The notes below the pieces were generated by a model that saw only the letters and a program-made list of their open reading frames with translations, was not told where the DNA came from and ran no database searches. From Oxalobacteraceae bacterium (GTDB lineage Bacteria > Pseudomonadota > Gammaproteobacteria > Burkholderiales > Burkholderiaceae_D): a DNA stretch of 64,000 nucleotides. Positions 9,195 through 18,544 of the stretch are shown here, one piece after another; positions within the stretch are counted from its first letter, which is position 1; the number at the start of each line of letters is the position of its first letter. A program made the translations under genes and the position numbers. The stretch lies in the NCBI GenBank assembly GCA_013284265.1, contig JABTBR010000025.1, forward strand, positions 32,481 through 96,480, written 5' to 3'.

Positions 9195-10372
9195 CAGGAC
9201 GCAGCGGCGCTGGCGACCGCGTCGGACGGCGCAGCAGGCCGGGCGCCGCGCACCTTGAAGGCGACGCGCATGAAGCATGCGGTTCCGGCCAGGGCCACGG
9301 CAGCGGCCACCATGCCCAGGCCAGTGAAACCGACGCGCTGGGCGACGAAGCCGGCCAGCGCAGGTCCGACACTGGCGCCAGCCATCAGCATCGCCGGCGT
9401 CAGCGCCACCGCGCGTCCGCTGTCATCGATACGGGCCAGCAAGCCGAACAGGAAGGTGTGGGAAAAGATCAGGACAAAGGCATACATGGCGCCCGCCACC
9501 GCGAACGGCCAGAATGCGCTCGACAAGGTGATCGTCAGTGCCAGTGCGGCCTGCAATGCCGGTGCGGCGAGCGCCACCGCCAGCGCGGAGACGCGGCGCT
9601 GCAGCAAGCCGGCCAGGATCGCGGGCAGCAAATTGACCAGTCCGGCGGCGGCCAGCATCAGGTTGACGCGCTCGGCGCCGAAGCCGCGGGTGACGCCGAT
9701 ACGCTCCAGGAAACTGAAAATGAGCGCCTGATTGATGGTCAGGCACACCACGCCGGCAATGGCGATCCAGGTCGTTGATGAGATCGCGTGCGTAGCGGTT
9801 GACTGCCCGGCCGGGGTCGGCACCGGCACATCGGGGAAGAAAAAGCAGGCAAAAGAGGCCAGCAGCATCAGCCCGCCCATGATAGAGAACAGCAAAGCCC
9901 CGCCGAACATGCTGATGATTTGCGGAACGGCGGCATAAAACAGCAAGGCAAACAGGCCCAGGGCCGCGCCGGCCAGCGCGAACAGGCGGTGCGGATTGGC
10001 GCTGCGTCCAATCGCGCCATGGGTCAGCGACAGGCCACAACCCACCCCCGCTCCGGCCAGGGCATGCAGCGCCAGCATCAGGCCCGGGGTATCGGCGCGG
10101 GCGGCCAGCAGGAAGGCTGCGCCGGCGACGGCATAGCCGCTGACGCACACGACACGGCGAGGAAGGCGCGCGAAGCGGGGCGCGATGAAAAAACTGGCGG
10201 CCACCGCTGCCAGCAGGAACAGCGTCACCGTCATGCCGGCCCGTTCGAAGTCGTAGTGATAGCGCTGAACCAGCACTCCGATCCACAGTGGCAGCGCCAC
10301 CAGATCGATCATGCCGGCCACATGGGTGAGCATCAGTATGGATTGTCCGCGCACGCTGGCGAGTGTTGTCAT
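9194..10372 (-). CDS. MFS transporter
   Basis: 392-residue membrane protein with about 12 hydrophobic segments and the typical MFS layout. The ATG at 10372 was preferred because AGGAGA lies seven bases upstream; the longer frame adds 54 residues of non-membrane sequence. It overlaps the SMP-30 gene by one base, so the two are co-translated. The substrate is not evident. It follows the LysR gene on the same strand with 124 bp between, so it may belong with that regulator and the divergent vanillate genes, or with the rhamnose genes downstream. Confidence 0.8.
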   Translation of the reverse strand: MTTLASVRGQSILMLTHVAGMIDLVALPLWIGVLVQRYHYDFERAGMTVTLFLLAAVAASFFIAPRFARLPRRVVCVSGYAVAGAAFLLAARADTPGLMLALHALAGAGVGCGLSLTHGAIGRSANPHRLFALAGAALGLFALLFYAAVPQIISMFGGALLFSIMGGLMLLASFACFFFPDVPVPTPAGQSTATHAISSTTWIAIAGVVCLTINQALIFSFLERIGVTRGFGAERVNLMLAAAGLVNLLPAILAGLLQRRVSALAVALAAPALQAALALTITLSSAFWPFAVAGAMYAFVLIFSHTFLFGLLARIDDSGRAVALTPAMLMAGASVGPALAGFVAQRVGFTGLGMVAAAVALAGTACFMRVAFKVRGARPAAPSDAVASAAAS

Positions 10373-10496
10373 GGCAAGTCTCCTGTTTATTGCCGGCAAC
10401 AGTAGCAGCGCCCCTCCTATTTGTAAAAACGCTTTTTCAGGCTTGCAGCCATCGGAAAAACCGATAGCTCGCCGTTCACAGCCCCTCCCGCGAGGA

Positions 10497-11411
10497 TCAG
10501 GCCAGGCCGCCGCCATCGCCAAACAGCTCGGCAATCACGCGGCGCAGCCAGATGTTGGCCCCCTCCTTGGCGTATTTCCGGTGCCAGTGCTGCTTCAGGT
10601 CGAAGCTGGGAATGGCCAGCGGAGGCTGTACCAGCTTGATCGCCGCGAACTGCGCGAACGACTCGCCCACCGCGCGCGGCACCGTCGCGACCAGATCGCT
10701 GGAGGCGATCAGAAAAGGAATCGACATGAAATGGGGCGTCGACAGCACGATGCGGCGCGAAATGCCCTGGCGCACCAGATGCTGTTCGAACAACTCCTGA
10801 CTGCGCCCCTCGGCCTTGATCACCGCATGGCCCAGCGCCAGGAATTCCTCCAGGTTCATGGTACTGCGCGCGTGCGCATGGCCGGCGCCGAGCAGGCAGA
10901 TGAACGAGTGGGAAAACAGGCGCTGCTGGAAGAAATTGCGGTTCTTCAGGTCGGGGAAGTAGCCAACGGCCAGATCGACCTCGCCGTTTTCGATGGCGAC
11001 CGCCAGTTCGGCCGGTGCCATCGACACCGAGCACATCGACGCGCCCGGCGCATCGCGGCGCAGCCGTTCGAGCAAACGGGGCAGGAAGGTCATCTCGCCG
11101 ATGTCGGACAGCGCCAGCGTGAATTTGCGCGTGGTGGTGGCCGGATTGAATTCCTCGCTGGCCAGCACGTCGGTCTGCAGGCGCTGCAGGATATCGCGTG
11201 TCGGACTGATCAGGGACAAGGCCCGCGGCGTCGGGTCCATGCCGCGCGCCGTGCGCACGAACAGGGGATCGCCCAGGGCCTTGCGCAGCTTGTTGAGGGC
11301 GACGCTGACGGCCGGCTGACTCATGCCGAGTTTGCTCGCGGCGGCGCTGACGCTGCGTTCCTCGTAGATCGCCAGCGCCACCGGCAACAGGTTCAGGTCG
11401 AATGCGGCCAT
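10497..11411 (-). CDS. LysR-family regulator, divergent from the vanillate genes
   Basis: 304-residue LysR protein. The N-terminal winged HTH (about 1-65) contains SAAASKLGMSQPAVSVALNK, and the C-terminal part is the co-inducer domain. The first residues (FDLNLLPVALAI) place it near the NodD/SyrM-like branch of LysR proteins. It is transcribed away from vanA across a 141-bp gap that holds a long palindrome (11436-11471), the usual arrangement for a LysR activator of the neighbouring operon. The effector, possibly vanillate, is inferred. Confidence 0.85.
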   Translation of the reverse strand: MAAFDLNLLPVALAIYEERSVSAAASKLGMSQPAVSVALNKLRKALGDPLFVRTARGMDPTPRALSLISPTRDILQRLQTDVLASEEFNPATTTRKFTLALSDIGEMTFLPRLLERLRRDAPGASMCSVSMAPAELAVAIENGEVDLAVGYFPDLKNRNFFQQRLFSHSFICLLGAGHAHARSTMNLEEFLALGHAVIKAEGRSQELFEQHLVRQGISRRIVLSTPHFMSIPFLIASSDLVATVPRAVGESFAQFAAIKLVQPPLAIPSFDLKQHWHRKYAKEGANIWLRRVIAELFGDGGGLA

Positions 11412-11435
11412 GCGGGAGGCTCCGTACTGTATTAG

Positions 11436-11471
11436 AAAATCGAATTTACATTATGCATTAAATTCTATTTT
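11436..11471. promoter_or_regulatory. Palindromic LysR-type operator between lysR and vanA
   Basis: AAAATCGAATTTA (11436-11448) and TAAATTCTATTTT (11459-11471) form a 13-bp inverted repeat with one mismatch around CATTATGCAT. The AT-rich palindrome stands out in GC-rich surroundings and lies 25 bp upstream of the lysR ATG, suiting autoregulation and divergent activation. Confidence 0.6.
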
Positions 11472-11552
11472 CAAATATTGCGATCTCCATGATGATGGCC
11501 CCCATTCGCCGCCGGGGCAGCCCGCCCTCCGCGCTCTCACAAAGGACCGCTC

Positions 11553-12602
11553 ATGTTTCCTCTCAATCAATGGTACGTCGCGGGCTTCGCGTCGGAACTG
11601 CAAGACAAGCCCCTCGCCCGGGTGCTGCTGAACCATCCCGTGGTCATGTTCCGCACCGCCGATGGCGGCGTCGCCGCGCTGGAAGACCGCTGCTGCCACC
11701 GCAGCGTGCCGCTGTCCTGCGGCACGCTCGATGGCGGCGGCATCCGCTGCGGCTACCACGGCCTGCTGTATGCGGCCAGCGGCCAGTGCATCGAAATTCC
11801 GGGACAAACGAAAATCCCCGGCAAGGCCAAGGTCGCGGCCTACCCCGCCGTGGTGCGCAATGGCGTCATCTGGATCTGGTTTGGCGAGCAGCCCGGCGTC
11901 CAGCCCGACACGCAGCCGCCCGAGCTGGCGGCGCACGAGGATGCGCGCTACCGCTACAAGACCGGCGCCTTCCACTACAAGGCGCCCTACCAGCTGATCC
12001 ACGACAATCTGCTCGACCTGAGCCATGTCGGCTACCTGCACGGCAAGACCATCGGCGGCAACCCAAAAGTACACATGGAAGCGCCGACGATTGTCAGCGG
12101 CGACGAAGAGCATGTGCGCGTGGTGCGCTGGATGAAGGCCTCGACGCCGCCGGCCACCTACACCAGCGCCTGGCCGTTCAAGGGCCTGGTGGACCGCTGG
12201 CAGGAAATCGAATTCCACACCACCCACCTGCACATCTTCACCGGCGCGGTCGAGGCTGGTGCGGAGCCGCTGGAAAATCCGCAGCGGGGCGGCTTCCACA
12301 TGCGCGGCTTCCACGGCATCACGCCGGAAACGGCAAACACCAGCCATTATTTCTGGTCCATGGCCAGCAGCTCGCATCCCGAGCAGCCCGACAATATCGA
12401 CGTGGTCTACCAGCAAACCGAGCAAACCTTCGAGGAAGACCGCGTGCTGATCGAGGCGCAGTACCAGAACATGCGCCAGTTCGACGGCGCCGCCATCATC
12501 GACATCCACGTCGATGCCGGCGCCAACCGCGCGCGCCGCATCATCGCCACCCAGATCGCCGCGCAGCTTAGCGATCAGGCCAGCGCTCACGTGGCGGCGT
12601 GA
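11553..12602 (+). CDS. vanA: Vanillate O-demethylase oxygenase subunit
   Basis: 349-residue Rieske non-haem iron oxygenase. The Rieske [2Fe-2S] ligands are Cys47-x-His49 and Cys66-x2-His69. The mononuclear iron site shows DNLLDLSHVGYLH, with His158 and His163. The C-terminal half is the VanA/PobA-type catalytic domain. It demethylates vanillate (or a related methoxy-aromatic) to protocatechuate plus formaldehyde, taking electrons from VanB, whose gene starts 4 bp after this stop. The next gene, fdhA, deals with the formaldehyde. No protocatechuate ring-cleavage genes are in the window. Close relatives act on other methoxybenzoates, so the exact substrate is likely but unproven. Confidence 0.87.
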   Translation: MFPLNQWYVAGFASELQDKPLARVLLNHPVVMFRTADGGVAALEDRCCHRSVPLSCGTLDGGGIRCGYHGLLYAASGQCIEIPGQTKIPGKAKVAAYPAVVRNGVIWIWFGEQPGVQPDTQPPELAAHEDARYRYKTGAFHYKAPYQLIHDNLLDLSHVGYLHGKTIGGNPKVHMEAPTIVSGDEEHVRVVRWMKASTPPATYTSAWPFKGLVDRWQEIEFHTTHLHIFTGAVEAGAEPLENPQRGGFHMRGFHGITPETANTSHYFWSMASSSHPEQPDNIDVVYQQTEQTFEEDRVLIEAQYQNMRQFDGAAIIDIHVDAGANRARRIIATQIAAQLSDQASAHVAA

Positions 12603-12606
12603 CGCC

Positions 12607-13551
12607 ATGGAAGCCGTCATCACCGCCATCACCGACAGCGGTGAAATCCGCGTGTTCGAACTGTCGCCCCGCGACGGCGCCCCGCTGCCGGCCTACCAGG
12701 CGGGCGCCCATCTCGACCTGACGCTGGGAAACGGCATGCAGCGCCAGTATTCGCTGTGCTGCGCCCAGCCCTCCCCGCATAGCTACCGCATCGCCGTCAA
12801 GCGCGAGCCGCAGTCGCGCGGCGGCTCGGCCTGGCTGCACACGGAAGCGCGCGTCGGTACCGTGCTGCCCATCGGCGCGCCGCGCAACGCCTTCGCGCTG
12901 ATGCCGCAGGCGCGCCAGCATCTGCTGTTTGCCGGCGGCATCGGCATCACGCCCATCCTGTCGATGGCTTACGAACTGCTGCGGCGCGGCCAGCCCTTCG
13001 AGCTGCACTATTTCGTGCGCGACGCTGCCGCGCTGGCCTTTGCCGAGGAACTCAGGGCCGCACCGCTGGCGCGCCATGTCCGGCTCGCTGTCGGCCTCGG
13101 CGCCGAGGCTGCCGCCGCACGCATCCAGACCACGCTCTACACCGCCCAGGCCGAAGGCACCCAGGTCTACGTCTGCGGCCCGCCCGGCTTCATGGACACC
13201 GTCAAAACACGCGCCGCGGCCCGCCTGGGCGCGGCCGCCGTCCATGCCGAATCGTTCAGCGCGCCCGCCGGCGGCGGCGACGACCAGCCCTTCATCCTGC
13301 GCCTGCTGCGCTCCGGCCGCGACATCACGGTGCCGGCCGGCGAGACCGCGCTGGCCAGCCTGCAGGCGGCCGGCCTGGACGTCGAATGCTCCTGCGAAGT
13401 GGGCGTATGCGGCAGCTGCCGCCTCGGCGTGGCCGACGGCGTGCCCGAGCACCGCGATGCCGTGCTGAGCGAGCAGGAGCGCAACAGCAACCGCTGCTTC
13501 ATGCCCTGCGTGTCGCGCTCCCGCACGCCCGTCTTGCAGATCGACCTGTAG
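12607..13551 (+). CDS. vanB: Vanillate O-demethylase reductase subunit
   Basis: 314-residue phthalate-dioxygenase-reductase type protein: flavin domain (QYSLCC at about 44-49), NAD domain (FAGGIGITPILSM, then VCGPPGFMD), and a C-terminal plant-type [2Fe-2S] domain with Cys263, Cys268, Cys271 and Cys301. It passes electrons from NADH through FMN and the iron-sulfur cluster to VanA. The start at 12607 was chosen over a longer frame overlapping vanA, because it follows the vanA stop by four bases and matches the family N-terminus. Confidence 0.88.
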   Translation: MEAVITAITDSGEIRVFELSPRDGAPLPAYQAGAHLDLTLGNGMQRQYSLCCAQPSPHSYRIAVKREPQSRGGSAWLHTEARVGTVLPIGAPRNAFALMPQARQHLLFAGGIGITPILSMAYELLRRGQPFELHYFVRDAAALAFAEELRAAPLARHVRLAVGLGAEAAAARIQTTLYTAQAEGTQVYVCGPPGFMDTVKTRAAARLGAAAVHAESFSAPAGGGDDQPFILRLLRSGRDITVPAGETALASLQAAGLDVECSCEVGVCGSCRLGVADGVPEHRDAVLSEQERNSNRCFMPCVSRSRTPVLQIDL

Positions 13552-13611
13552 TTTCCCCGGCGCGCCAGCAGGCGCGCCTTCTTCCACCCTTTATCGAGAA
13601 CAGGAATGCAT

Positions 13612-14805
13612 ATGGCTCACAACCGCGGCGTGGTCTACGTCGGCGCAGGCAAGGTCGAAGTACAAGCGATCCCCTTTCCCAAGCTGGAGACGCCGAATAA
13701 AAAAAGGATAGAACACGGCGTCATCCTCAAAGTCGTGTCGACCAATATTTGCGGCTCCGACCAGCACATGGTGCGCGGTCGCACCACCGCGCAAAGCGGC
13801 CTGGTGCTGGGACACGAAATCACCGGCGAGGTTCTCGAAATCGGGCGCGACGTGGAAACCCTGCGCGTGGGCGACCTGGTGTCGGTGCCCTTCAATGTCG
13901 CCTGCGGCCGCTGCCGGACCTGCAAGGAGCAGGATACCGGCGTCTGCCTGAGCGTCAATCCCTCGCGCGCCGGCGGCGCCTACGGCTATGTCGACATGGG
14001 CGGCTGGATCGGCGGCCAGGCCGAATACGTGATGGTGCCCTATGCCGACTTCAATCTGCTGAAATTCCCCGACCGCGACCGCGCGATGGAAAAGATCCGC
14101 GACCTGACTTGTCTGTCCGACATCCTTCCCACCGGCTACCACGGCGCGGTGACGGCCGGTGTCGGTCCGGGCAGTACCGTCTACGTCGCCGGCGCCGGAC
14201 CGGTCGGCCTGGCGGCGGCGGCTTCGGCGCGCCTGCTGGGGGCCGCCGTGACCATCGTCGGCGACGTCAATCCGGTACGGCTGGCGCATGCCCGCAGCGT
14301 CGGTTTTGAAACCGTCGACCTGTCGCAGGATGCCAGCGTCGGCGATCTGATCGCCGCCATTCTCGGCACGCCGGAAGTCGATTGCGCCATCGATTGCGTC
14401 GGCTTCGAAGCGCGCGGGCATGGCCATGACGGCTCCCAGGTCGAGGCGCCCGCCACGGTCCTGAACTCGCTGATGGAAATTACCCGCGCGGCCGGCAAGA
14501 TCGGCATTCCGGGCCTGTATGTGACGGACGATCCGGGCGCCGTCGACGCGGCGGCAAAACGCGGCAGCCTGTCCATCCGCCTGGGCCTGGGCTGGGCCAA
14601 GTCGCACAGCTTCCATACCGGCCAGACACCGGTCATGAAATACAACCGCGCGCTGATGCAGGCCATTCTATGGGACCGCATCGACATCGCCAGCATCGTC
14701 GGCGTGCAGGTCATTTCGCTCGACGCCGCGCCCAGCGGCTACGGTGAATTCGACGCCGGCGTGCCCAAGAAATTTGTCATCGATCCGCATGGCATGCTGC
14801 GCTAA
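13612..14805 (+). CDS. fdhA: Glutathione-independent formaldehyde dehydrogenase
   Basis: 397-residue zinc-dependent medium-chain dehydrogenase closely resembling Pseudomonas putida FdhA. Visible are the catalytic-zinc region NICGSDQHMVRGRT, the GHEITGEV segment, four structural-zinc-type cysteines in ACGRCRTCKEQDTGVC, and the NAD fold GAGPVGLAAAA. It oxidises formaldehyde to formate with NAD and without glutathione. The ATG at 13612 was preferred over 13606 because AGGA is at a workable distance and the family starts at this point. The gene ends the van cassette and disposes of the formaldehyde released by VanAB. Confidence 0.9.
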   Translation: MAHNRGVVYVGAGKVEVQAIPFPKLETPNKKRIEHGVILKVVSTNICGSDQHMVRGRTTAQSGLVLGHEITGEVLEIGRDVETLRVGDLVSVPFNVACGRCRTCKEQDTGVCLSVNPSRAGGAYGYVDMGGWIGGQAEYVMVPYADFNLLKFPDRDRAMEKIRDLTCLSDILPTGYHGAVTAGVGPGSTVYVAGAGPVGLAAAASARLLGAAVTIVGDVNPVRLAHARSVGFETVDLSQDASVGDLIAAILGTPEVDCAIDCVGFEARGHGHDGSQVEAPATVLNSLMEITRAAGKIGIPGLYVTDDPGAVDAAAKRGSLSIRLGLGWAKSHSFHTGQTPVMKYNRALMQAILWDRIDIASIVGVQVISLDAAPSGYGEFDAGVPKKFVIDPHGMLR

Positions 14806-15178
14806 GCGCGCCGCCACCGTGTGGCGGCAAGCTATCGCCGCTGCCGATGCCTGGCCTTGCGCAACAACGATTGGTCAGGCTGGTTTCGCTGCCCCACACT
14901 GAGCGCGTCTCCTTCATCGGTCTCTGACTGCTGAGGTTCAACCCACTCCCCCCAGAGTGGGTTTTTTTTGGCCCGCCGCGCCGCTTGCGCCCGCCGCGCA
15001 TGCCTCGGACCCATCCGCCTGGCCGATGGCTGGCATCGGAATTAACCACTCTGTACTTGCAGGTGTTCACTCCTATACTTTATTTTCCGGCTGAGCGAAT
15101 ACTGTAGGAAAATGGACAGCGGTTCGGTTGGAATTCCCATCTAAATAATTAATCCGCCTGGAGCGGAGGAGACCTATT
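14806..15178. other. Gene-free stretch between fdhA and the GH3 gene
   Basis: 373 bp without a convincing gene. A hairpin of 8 bp (14810-14828, GCCGCCAC/GTGGCGGC) follows the fdhA stop directly, and a canonical terminator lies at 14941-14969. The right part is less GC-rich and should hold the promoter of the glucosidase gene. It ends with TTAATCCGCCTGGAGCGGAGG, whose palindromic core recurs upstream of the GH78-like gene. Confidence 0.5.
14941..14969 (+). terminator. Rho-independent terminator of the van-fdhA operon
   Basis: Stem ACCCACTC (14941-14948) and GAGTGGGT (14955-14962), six-base loop, then an eight-T run. It lies 136 bp after the fdhA stop, leaving a long 3' leader-like tail. Confidence 0.85.
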
Positions 15179-17449
15179 TTGAAAAAAACCATCATCGCGC
15201 TGAGCGTTATCAGCGCCCTTGGCATCCATTTGCAGGGCTGCGGCGCGCAGGCCGAATCGTCCGGCGGCGGGCTCGGCAAAACCGCCGCGCAAACCAGCGT
15301 CGCGACCGCCTCGGCCGAGGACACCCTGGCCGACCAGAAGGCGCAGGCCCTGCTGGCCAAGATGACGCTCGACGAGAAAATCCAGCTGGTCCATGGCGCC
15401 GGCATCGGCACCTCGCCGCTGGGCGGCGGCGGCTTCATCCCCGGCATCGCGCGGCTGGGCATTCCAGACCTGAACATGGCCGATTCCGCCACCGGCGTCA
15501 ACGCCGGACTCAAGGGTGCCACCGAATTCCCCTCCCCGCTGGCCGTCGCGGCGAGCTGGAACGGTGCGCTGGCCAACGAACTGGGCGCCACCATCGCCAA
15601 GGAATTGCGCGCCACCGGCTTCGCCATCTCGCTGGGCAGTGGCGGCGCCAATCTGGCGCGCGAGCCGCGCTATGGCCGCACCTGGGAATACTTCGGCGAA
15701 GATCCTGTGCTGGCCGGCACCTTCATGACCCAGCGCACGCTGGGCACCCAGGCGCAAAAAGTGATCGCCACGGCCAAGCATTTCATTGGCAATGAACAGG
15801 AAACCAACCGCTTCGCGTCCAACTCCGTCATCCCGGAACGCGCCCTGCGCGAGCTGTATCTGCTGCCGTTTGAAATGACGGTCAAGGATGCGCAGCCGGG
15901 CAATGTCATGTGCGCATACAACCTGGTCAATGGCCTCAAGGCTTGCGAAAGCAAGGAACTGCTGACCGACATCCTGAAAACGCAATGGGGCTTCAAGGGC
16001 ACCGTGCAGGCGGACTGGATCTTCGCCCTGACCGACACCGTGCGCGGCGCCAACGCCGGCCTGGATGAGGAAGAGCCGGGATCGCAGGACGACTATCAAA
16101 GCAACTATGGTCTGCCCACCAGCAACTTCAACCAGAAGCTGAAGGCGGCGGTGCAAAACGGCAGCGTCAGCGCCGCGCGCCTGGACGATATGGTGTTCCG
16201 CAAACTGCGTACCTTGTACCGCTACGGCATCATGGACACGCCGCCGGTCGCCGGTGGCACGATCGACCGCGCCGGCGGCCAGGCAATGGCGCAGAAGGTG
16301 GCGTCCGAGGCGATGGTGCTGCTCAAGAACGCCGCGCCTGCCGGCACCAGCAGCCCCGCGCTGCCGATCGCCAAGACCATCCGCAGCATCGTGGTCATCG
16401 GCGGACACGCCGACGTCGGCGTCATGCATGGCGGCGGATCGGCCTCGATCGCGCCACAGGACGGCAACCCGGTCGCCTGCCTGCAGCCGGGCACCGCTTT
16501 CGATCCAGCCGGCGTGTTTTCCAAGTGCGCGCCCTACTTCAAGTCCTCGCCACTGGCCGCCATCCGCGCCAAGGCGCCCAACGCCAGCGTGACCTACTTC
16601 GATGGCAGCAACGCCAGCGCGGCGGCAGCGGCGGCCGCCAGCGCCGACGTGGCCATCGTGTTCGCCACCCAGTTCGCCAGCGAAAACATGGACCTGGCCA
16701 CGCTGGACCTGCCCAACAACGCGGCCGATCCGGCCAACCAGGCCTATGACCAGAACGCGCTGATCGCGGCCGTGACGGCCAAGAACAAGCGCACCGTGGT
16801 GGTACTCGAATCGGCCACCGCCGTGACGATGCCCTGGCTGGCCGGCACCTCGGCCGTACTGGAGGCATGGTATCCGGGCATCCGCGGCGGCCAGGCGATT
16901 GCCGATGTGCTGTTCGGCGACGTCAATCCATCGGGCAAGCTGCCGATCACCTTCCCGCAAAAGGTGCAGGACCTGCCGCAACCGCTGATCTCGCAGACCG
17001 ACACCACGGTCAACTATGCCGAAGGCTTGAACATGGGTTACCGCTGGTTCGACAGCAAGGCGATCGCCCCGCTGTTCCCCTTCGGTCACGGCCTGTCCTA
17101 TACCAGCTTCAGCTATTCCGGCCTGATCGCCAGCAAGCTGGCCAATGGCGATGTCAGCGTGCGTGTCACGCTCAAGAACGATGGCGTGCGCGCCGGTGCC
17201 GAAGTGGCCCAGGTCTATGCCACCTTGCCGAGCGCCGCTGGCGAGCCGCCCAAGCGCCTGGTCGGCTGGCAGAAGGTCTTGCTGCAGCCGGGCGAGAGCC
17301 GCCAGCTGTCGATCACCATCAGCAGCGCGCGCTTCGCCATCTGGAACACGGCGCAGCGGGCGTCGCAGGTGCCTGCGGGTAGTTATGGCGTGCAGGTTGG
17401 CGGTTCTTCGCGCGCACCGGCCATGCTCAGCACCAGCCTGAGCCTGTAA
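15179..17449 (+). CDS. GH3 family beta-glucosidase, probable lipoprotein
   Basis: 756-residue glycoside hydrolase family 3 enzyme. It starts at TTG (15179) behind a strong GGAGGAG site; no ATG fits as well. The N-terminus is a lipoprotein-type signal ending LQGC with Cys21. The GH3 N-domain has KHFIGNEQE (200-208) and the nucleophile probably Asp279 in GTVQADW. The C-domain (MVLLKN) and a fibronectin-III-like tail follow. It should release glucose or another terminal beta-linked sugar from oligosaccharides at the envelope. It stands alone and converges on a diguanylate cyclase gene. Confidence 0.87.
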   Translation: MKKTIIALSVISALGIHLQGCGAQAESSGGGLGKTAAQTSVATASAEDTLADQKAQALLAKMTLDEKIQLVHGAGIGTSPLGGGGFIPGIARLGIPDLNMADSATGVNAGLKGATEFPSPLAVAASWNGALANELGATIAKELRATGFAISLGSGGANLAREPRYGRTWEYFGEDPVLAGTFMTQRTLGTQAQKVIATAKHFIGNEQETNRFASNSVIPERALRELYLLPFEMTVKDAQPGNVMCAYNLVNGLKACESKELLTDILKTQWGFKGTVQADWIFALTDTVRGANAGLDEEEPGSQDDYQSNYGLPTSNFNQKLKAAVQNGSVSAARLDDMVFRKLRTLYRYGIMDTPPVAGGTIDRAGGQAMAQKVASEAMVLLKNAAPAGTSSPALPIAKTIRSIVVIGGHADVGVMHGGGSASIAPQDGNPVACLQPGTAFDPAGVFSKCAPYFKSSPLAAIRAKAPNASVTYFDGSNASAAAAAAASADVAIVFATQFASENMDLATLDLPNNAADPANQAYDQNALIAAVTAKNKRTVVVLESATAVTMPWLAGTSAVLEAWYPGIRGGQAIADVLFGDVNPSGKLPITFPQKVQDLPQPLISQTDTTVNYAEGLNMGYRWFDSKAIAPLFPFGHGLSYTSFSYSGLIASKLANGDVSVRVTLKNDGVRAGAEVAQVYATLPSAAGEPPKRLVGWQKVLLQPGESRQLSITISSARFAIWNTAQRASQVPAGSYGVQVGGSSRAPAMLSTSLSL

Positions 17450-17474
17450 GCGGCGCAGCCGCCGCAGGAGGCAA

Positions 17475-17513
17475 CACTGCGCCGGCCGGTCCTCGGACCG
17501 CGCCGGCGCAGTG
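17475..17513. terminator. Long hairpin between convergent GH3 and cyclase genes
   Basis: Perfect 12-bp GC-rich inverted repeat CACTGCGCCGGC (17475-17486) / GCCGGCGCAGTG (17502-17513). It has no T-run. Position between two convergent genes suggests bidirectional transcript-end stabilisation or termination. Confidence 0.5.
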
Positions 17514-17537
17514 CCTGCCGTGTCGCGTCCCTCACTC

Positions 17538-18542
17538 TCAGGAGTCGTCCAGGCCCTCGGCTTGCGTGGGATGGACGTGCCAGGCAAAGGCATTTTTTCC
17601 CTGGCGCTTGACGCGATACATGGCCTCGTCGGCTTGCTGAACCAGGGTCTCGGGATTGTCCGCGCAGCGCGGAAACTCCGAGATGCCGATGCTGCAGCCT
17701 ATCGTCACGGTCAGTTCGGCAAGCTGCATCGGTTGGCACAAGGCCGCGACGATTTTGCGCGCCAGGCAACTGGCCGACAGCGGTGCGAATCCCTCCACGA
17801 TCAAGGCAAATTCATCGCCGCCCAGGCGGCACACCACATCGTCGCGGCGGCAGTGGCTGATCAGCCGTTCGCTCACCTGTTGCAGCACCTGGTCGCCGCA
17901 GTGATGGCCATGCGTGTCGTTGACCAGTTTAAATCCATCCAGGTCGATCAGCAGCAGCACCACCGCGTAACCGTGATTGCGGCCGGCACGCGCGATGGCC
18001 GCCGCCAGACGGGTATTGAACACGGCGCGGTTGGACAAGCCCGTCAGCGTGTCATGCTGGGCCTGGTGCAACAGCGCGGCTTTCGCCAGCTTGATGTCGG
18101 TGACGTCGCGCACGATCGCGACGATATCGCCGGTGCCGGGCATAGGACCGGGCGAGGTCCAGGAAAACCAGCGGTACTCGGCCTTGTCCTTGCAGCGCAT
18201 GCGCATTTCGAAATCGATGCTGGTGCCGCCATTCAGGTTATCGGCCATCTGCTGCTGCACCCGGCACAAATCGTCGGGATGCACGACGGCGGCCAGATCG
18301 AGCGACATGAATTCTTCCCGCGCATACCCAAGCACGGGCTCAATGGCGCGGTTCAACTTGCTGATCCGGCCATCGGTACCGATCACGCACAGCAGCACGG
18401 GAGCGTTCTCGAAGAACCATTCCCATTCCACGATGGCCTTTCTGGACAGCGCCAGTTCCGCCTTGAGCGTTTCGATGTGCGCTGCGGCGTCAGCAGCCAA
18501 CGCCGGCCCTTGCCCGGGCGGAACCGTTTTTTCCGTGGCCAT
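17538..18542 (-). CDS. PAS domain diguanylate cyclase
   Basis: 334 residues without membrane segments: a short coiled N-terminus, a PAS domain (about 40-150, with a PAC-like end MRCKDKAEYRWFSW), then a GGDEF domain. The active-site GGDEF (241-245) and an inhibitory I-site RRDD (232-235) are both intact, so the protein should make cyclic-di-GMP and be product-inhibited. The signal sensed by the PAS domain is unknown. It starts only 2 bp from the stop of the upstream LysR gene on the same strand, so the two are probably co-transcribed. Confidence 0.9.
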   Translation of the reverse strand: MATEKTVPPGQGPALAADAAAHIETLKAELALSRKAIVEWEWFFENAPVLLCVIGTDGRISKLNRAIEPVLGYAREEFMSLDLAAVVHPDDLCRVQQQMADNLNGGTSIDFEMRMRCKDKAEYRWFSWTSPGPMPGTGDIVAIVRDVTDIKLAKAALLHQAQHDTLTGLSNRAVFNTRLAAAIARAGRNHGYAVVLLLIDLDGFKLVNDTHGHHCGDQVLQQVSERLISHCRRDDVVCRLGGDEFALIVEGFAPLSASCLARKIVAALCQPMQLAELTVTIGCSIGISEFPRCADNPETLVQQADEAMYRVKRQGKNAFAWHVHPTQAEGLDDS

Positions 18543-18544
18543 GC

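Noticed and set aside
10414..10440. Terminator for the LysR gene
   Set aside because: AAAAAGCGTTTTT is short, AT-only apart from the loop, and not followed by a stable GC stem.
15149..17593. 814-codon open frame on the minus strand across the GH3 gene
   Set aside because: Shadow of the GH3 coding strand; no recognisable protein features.
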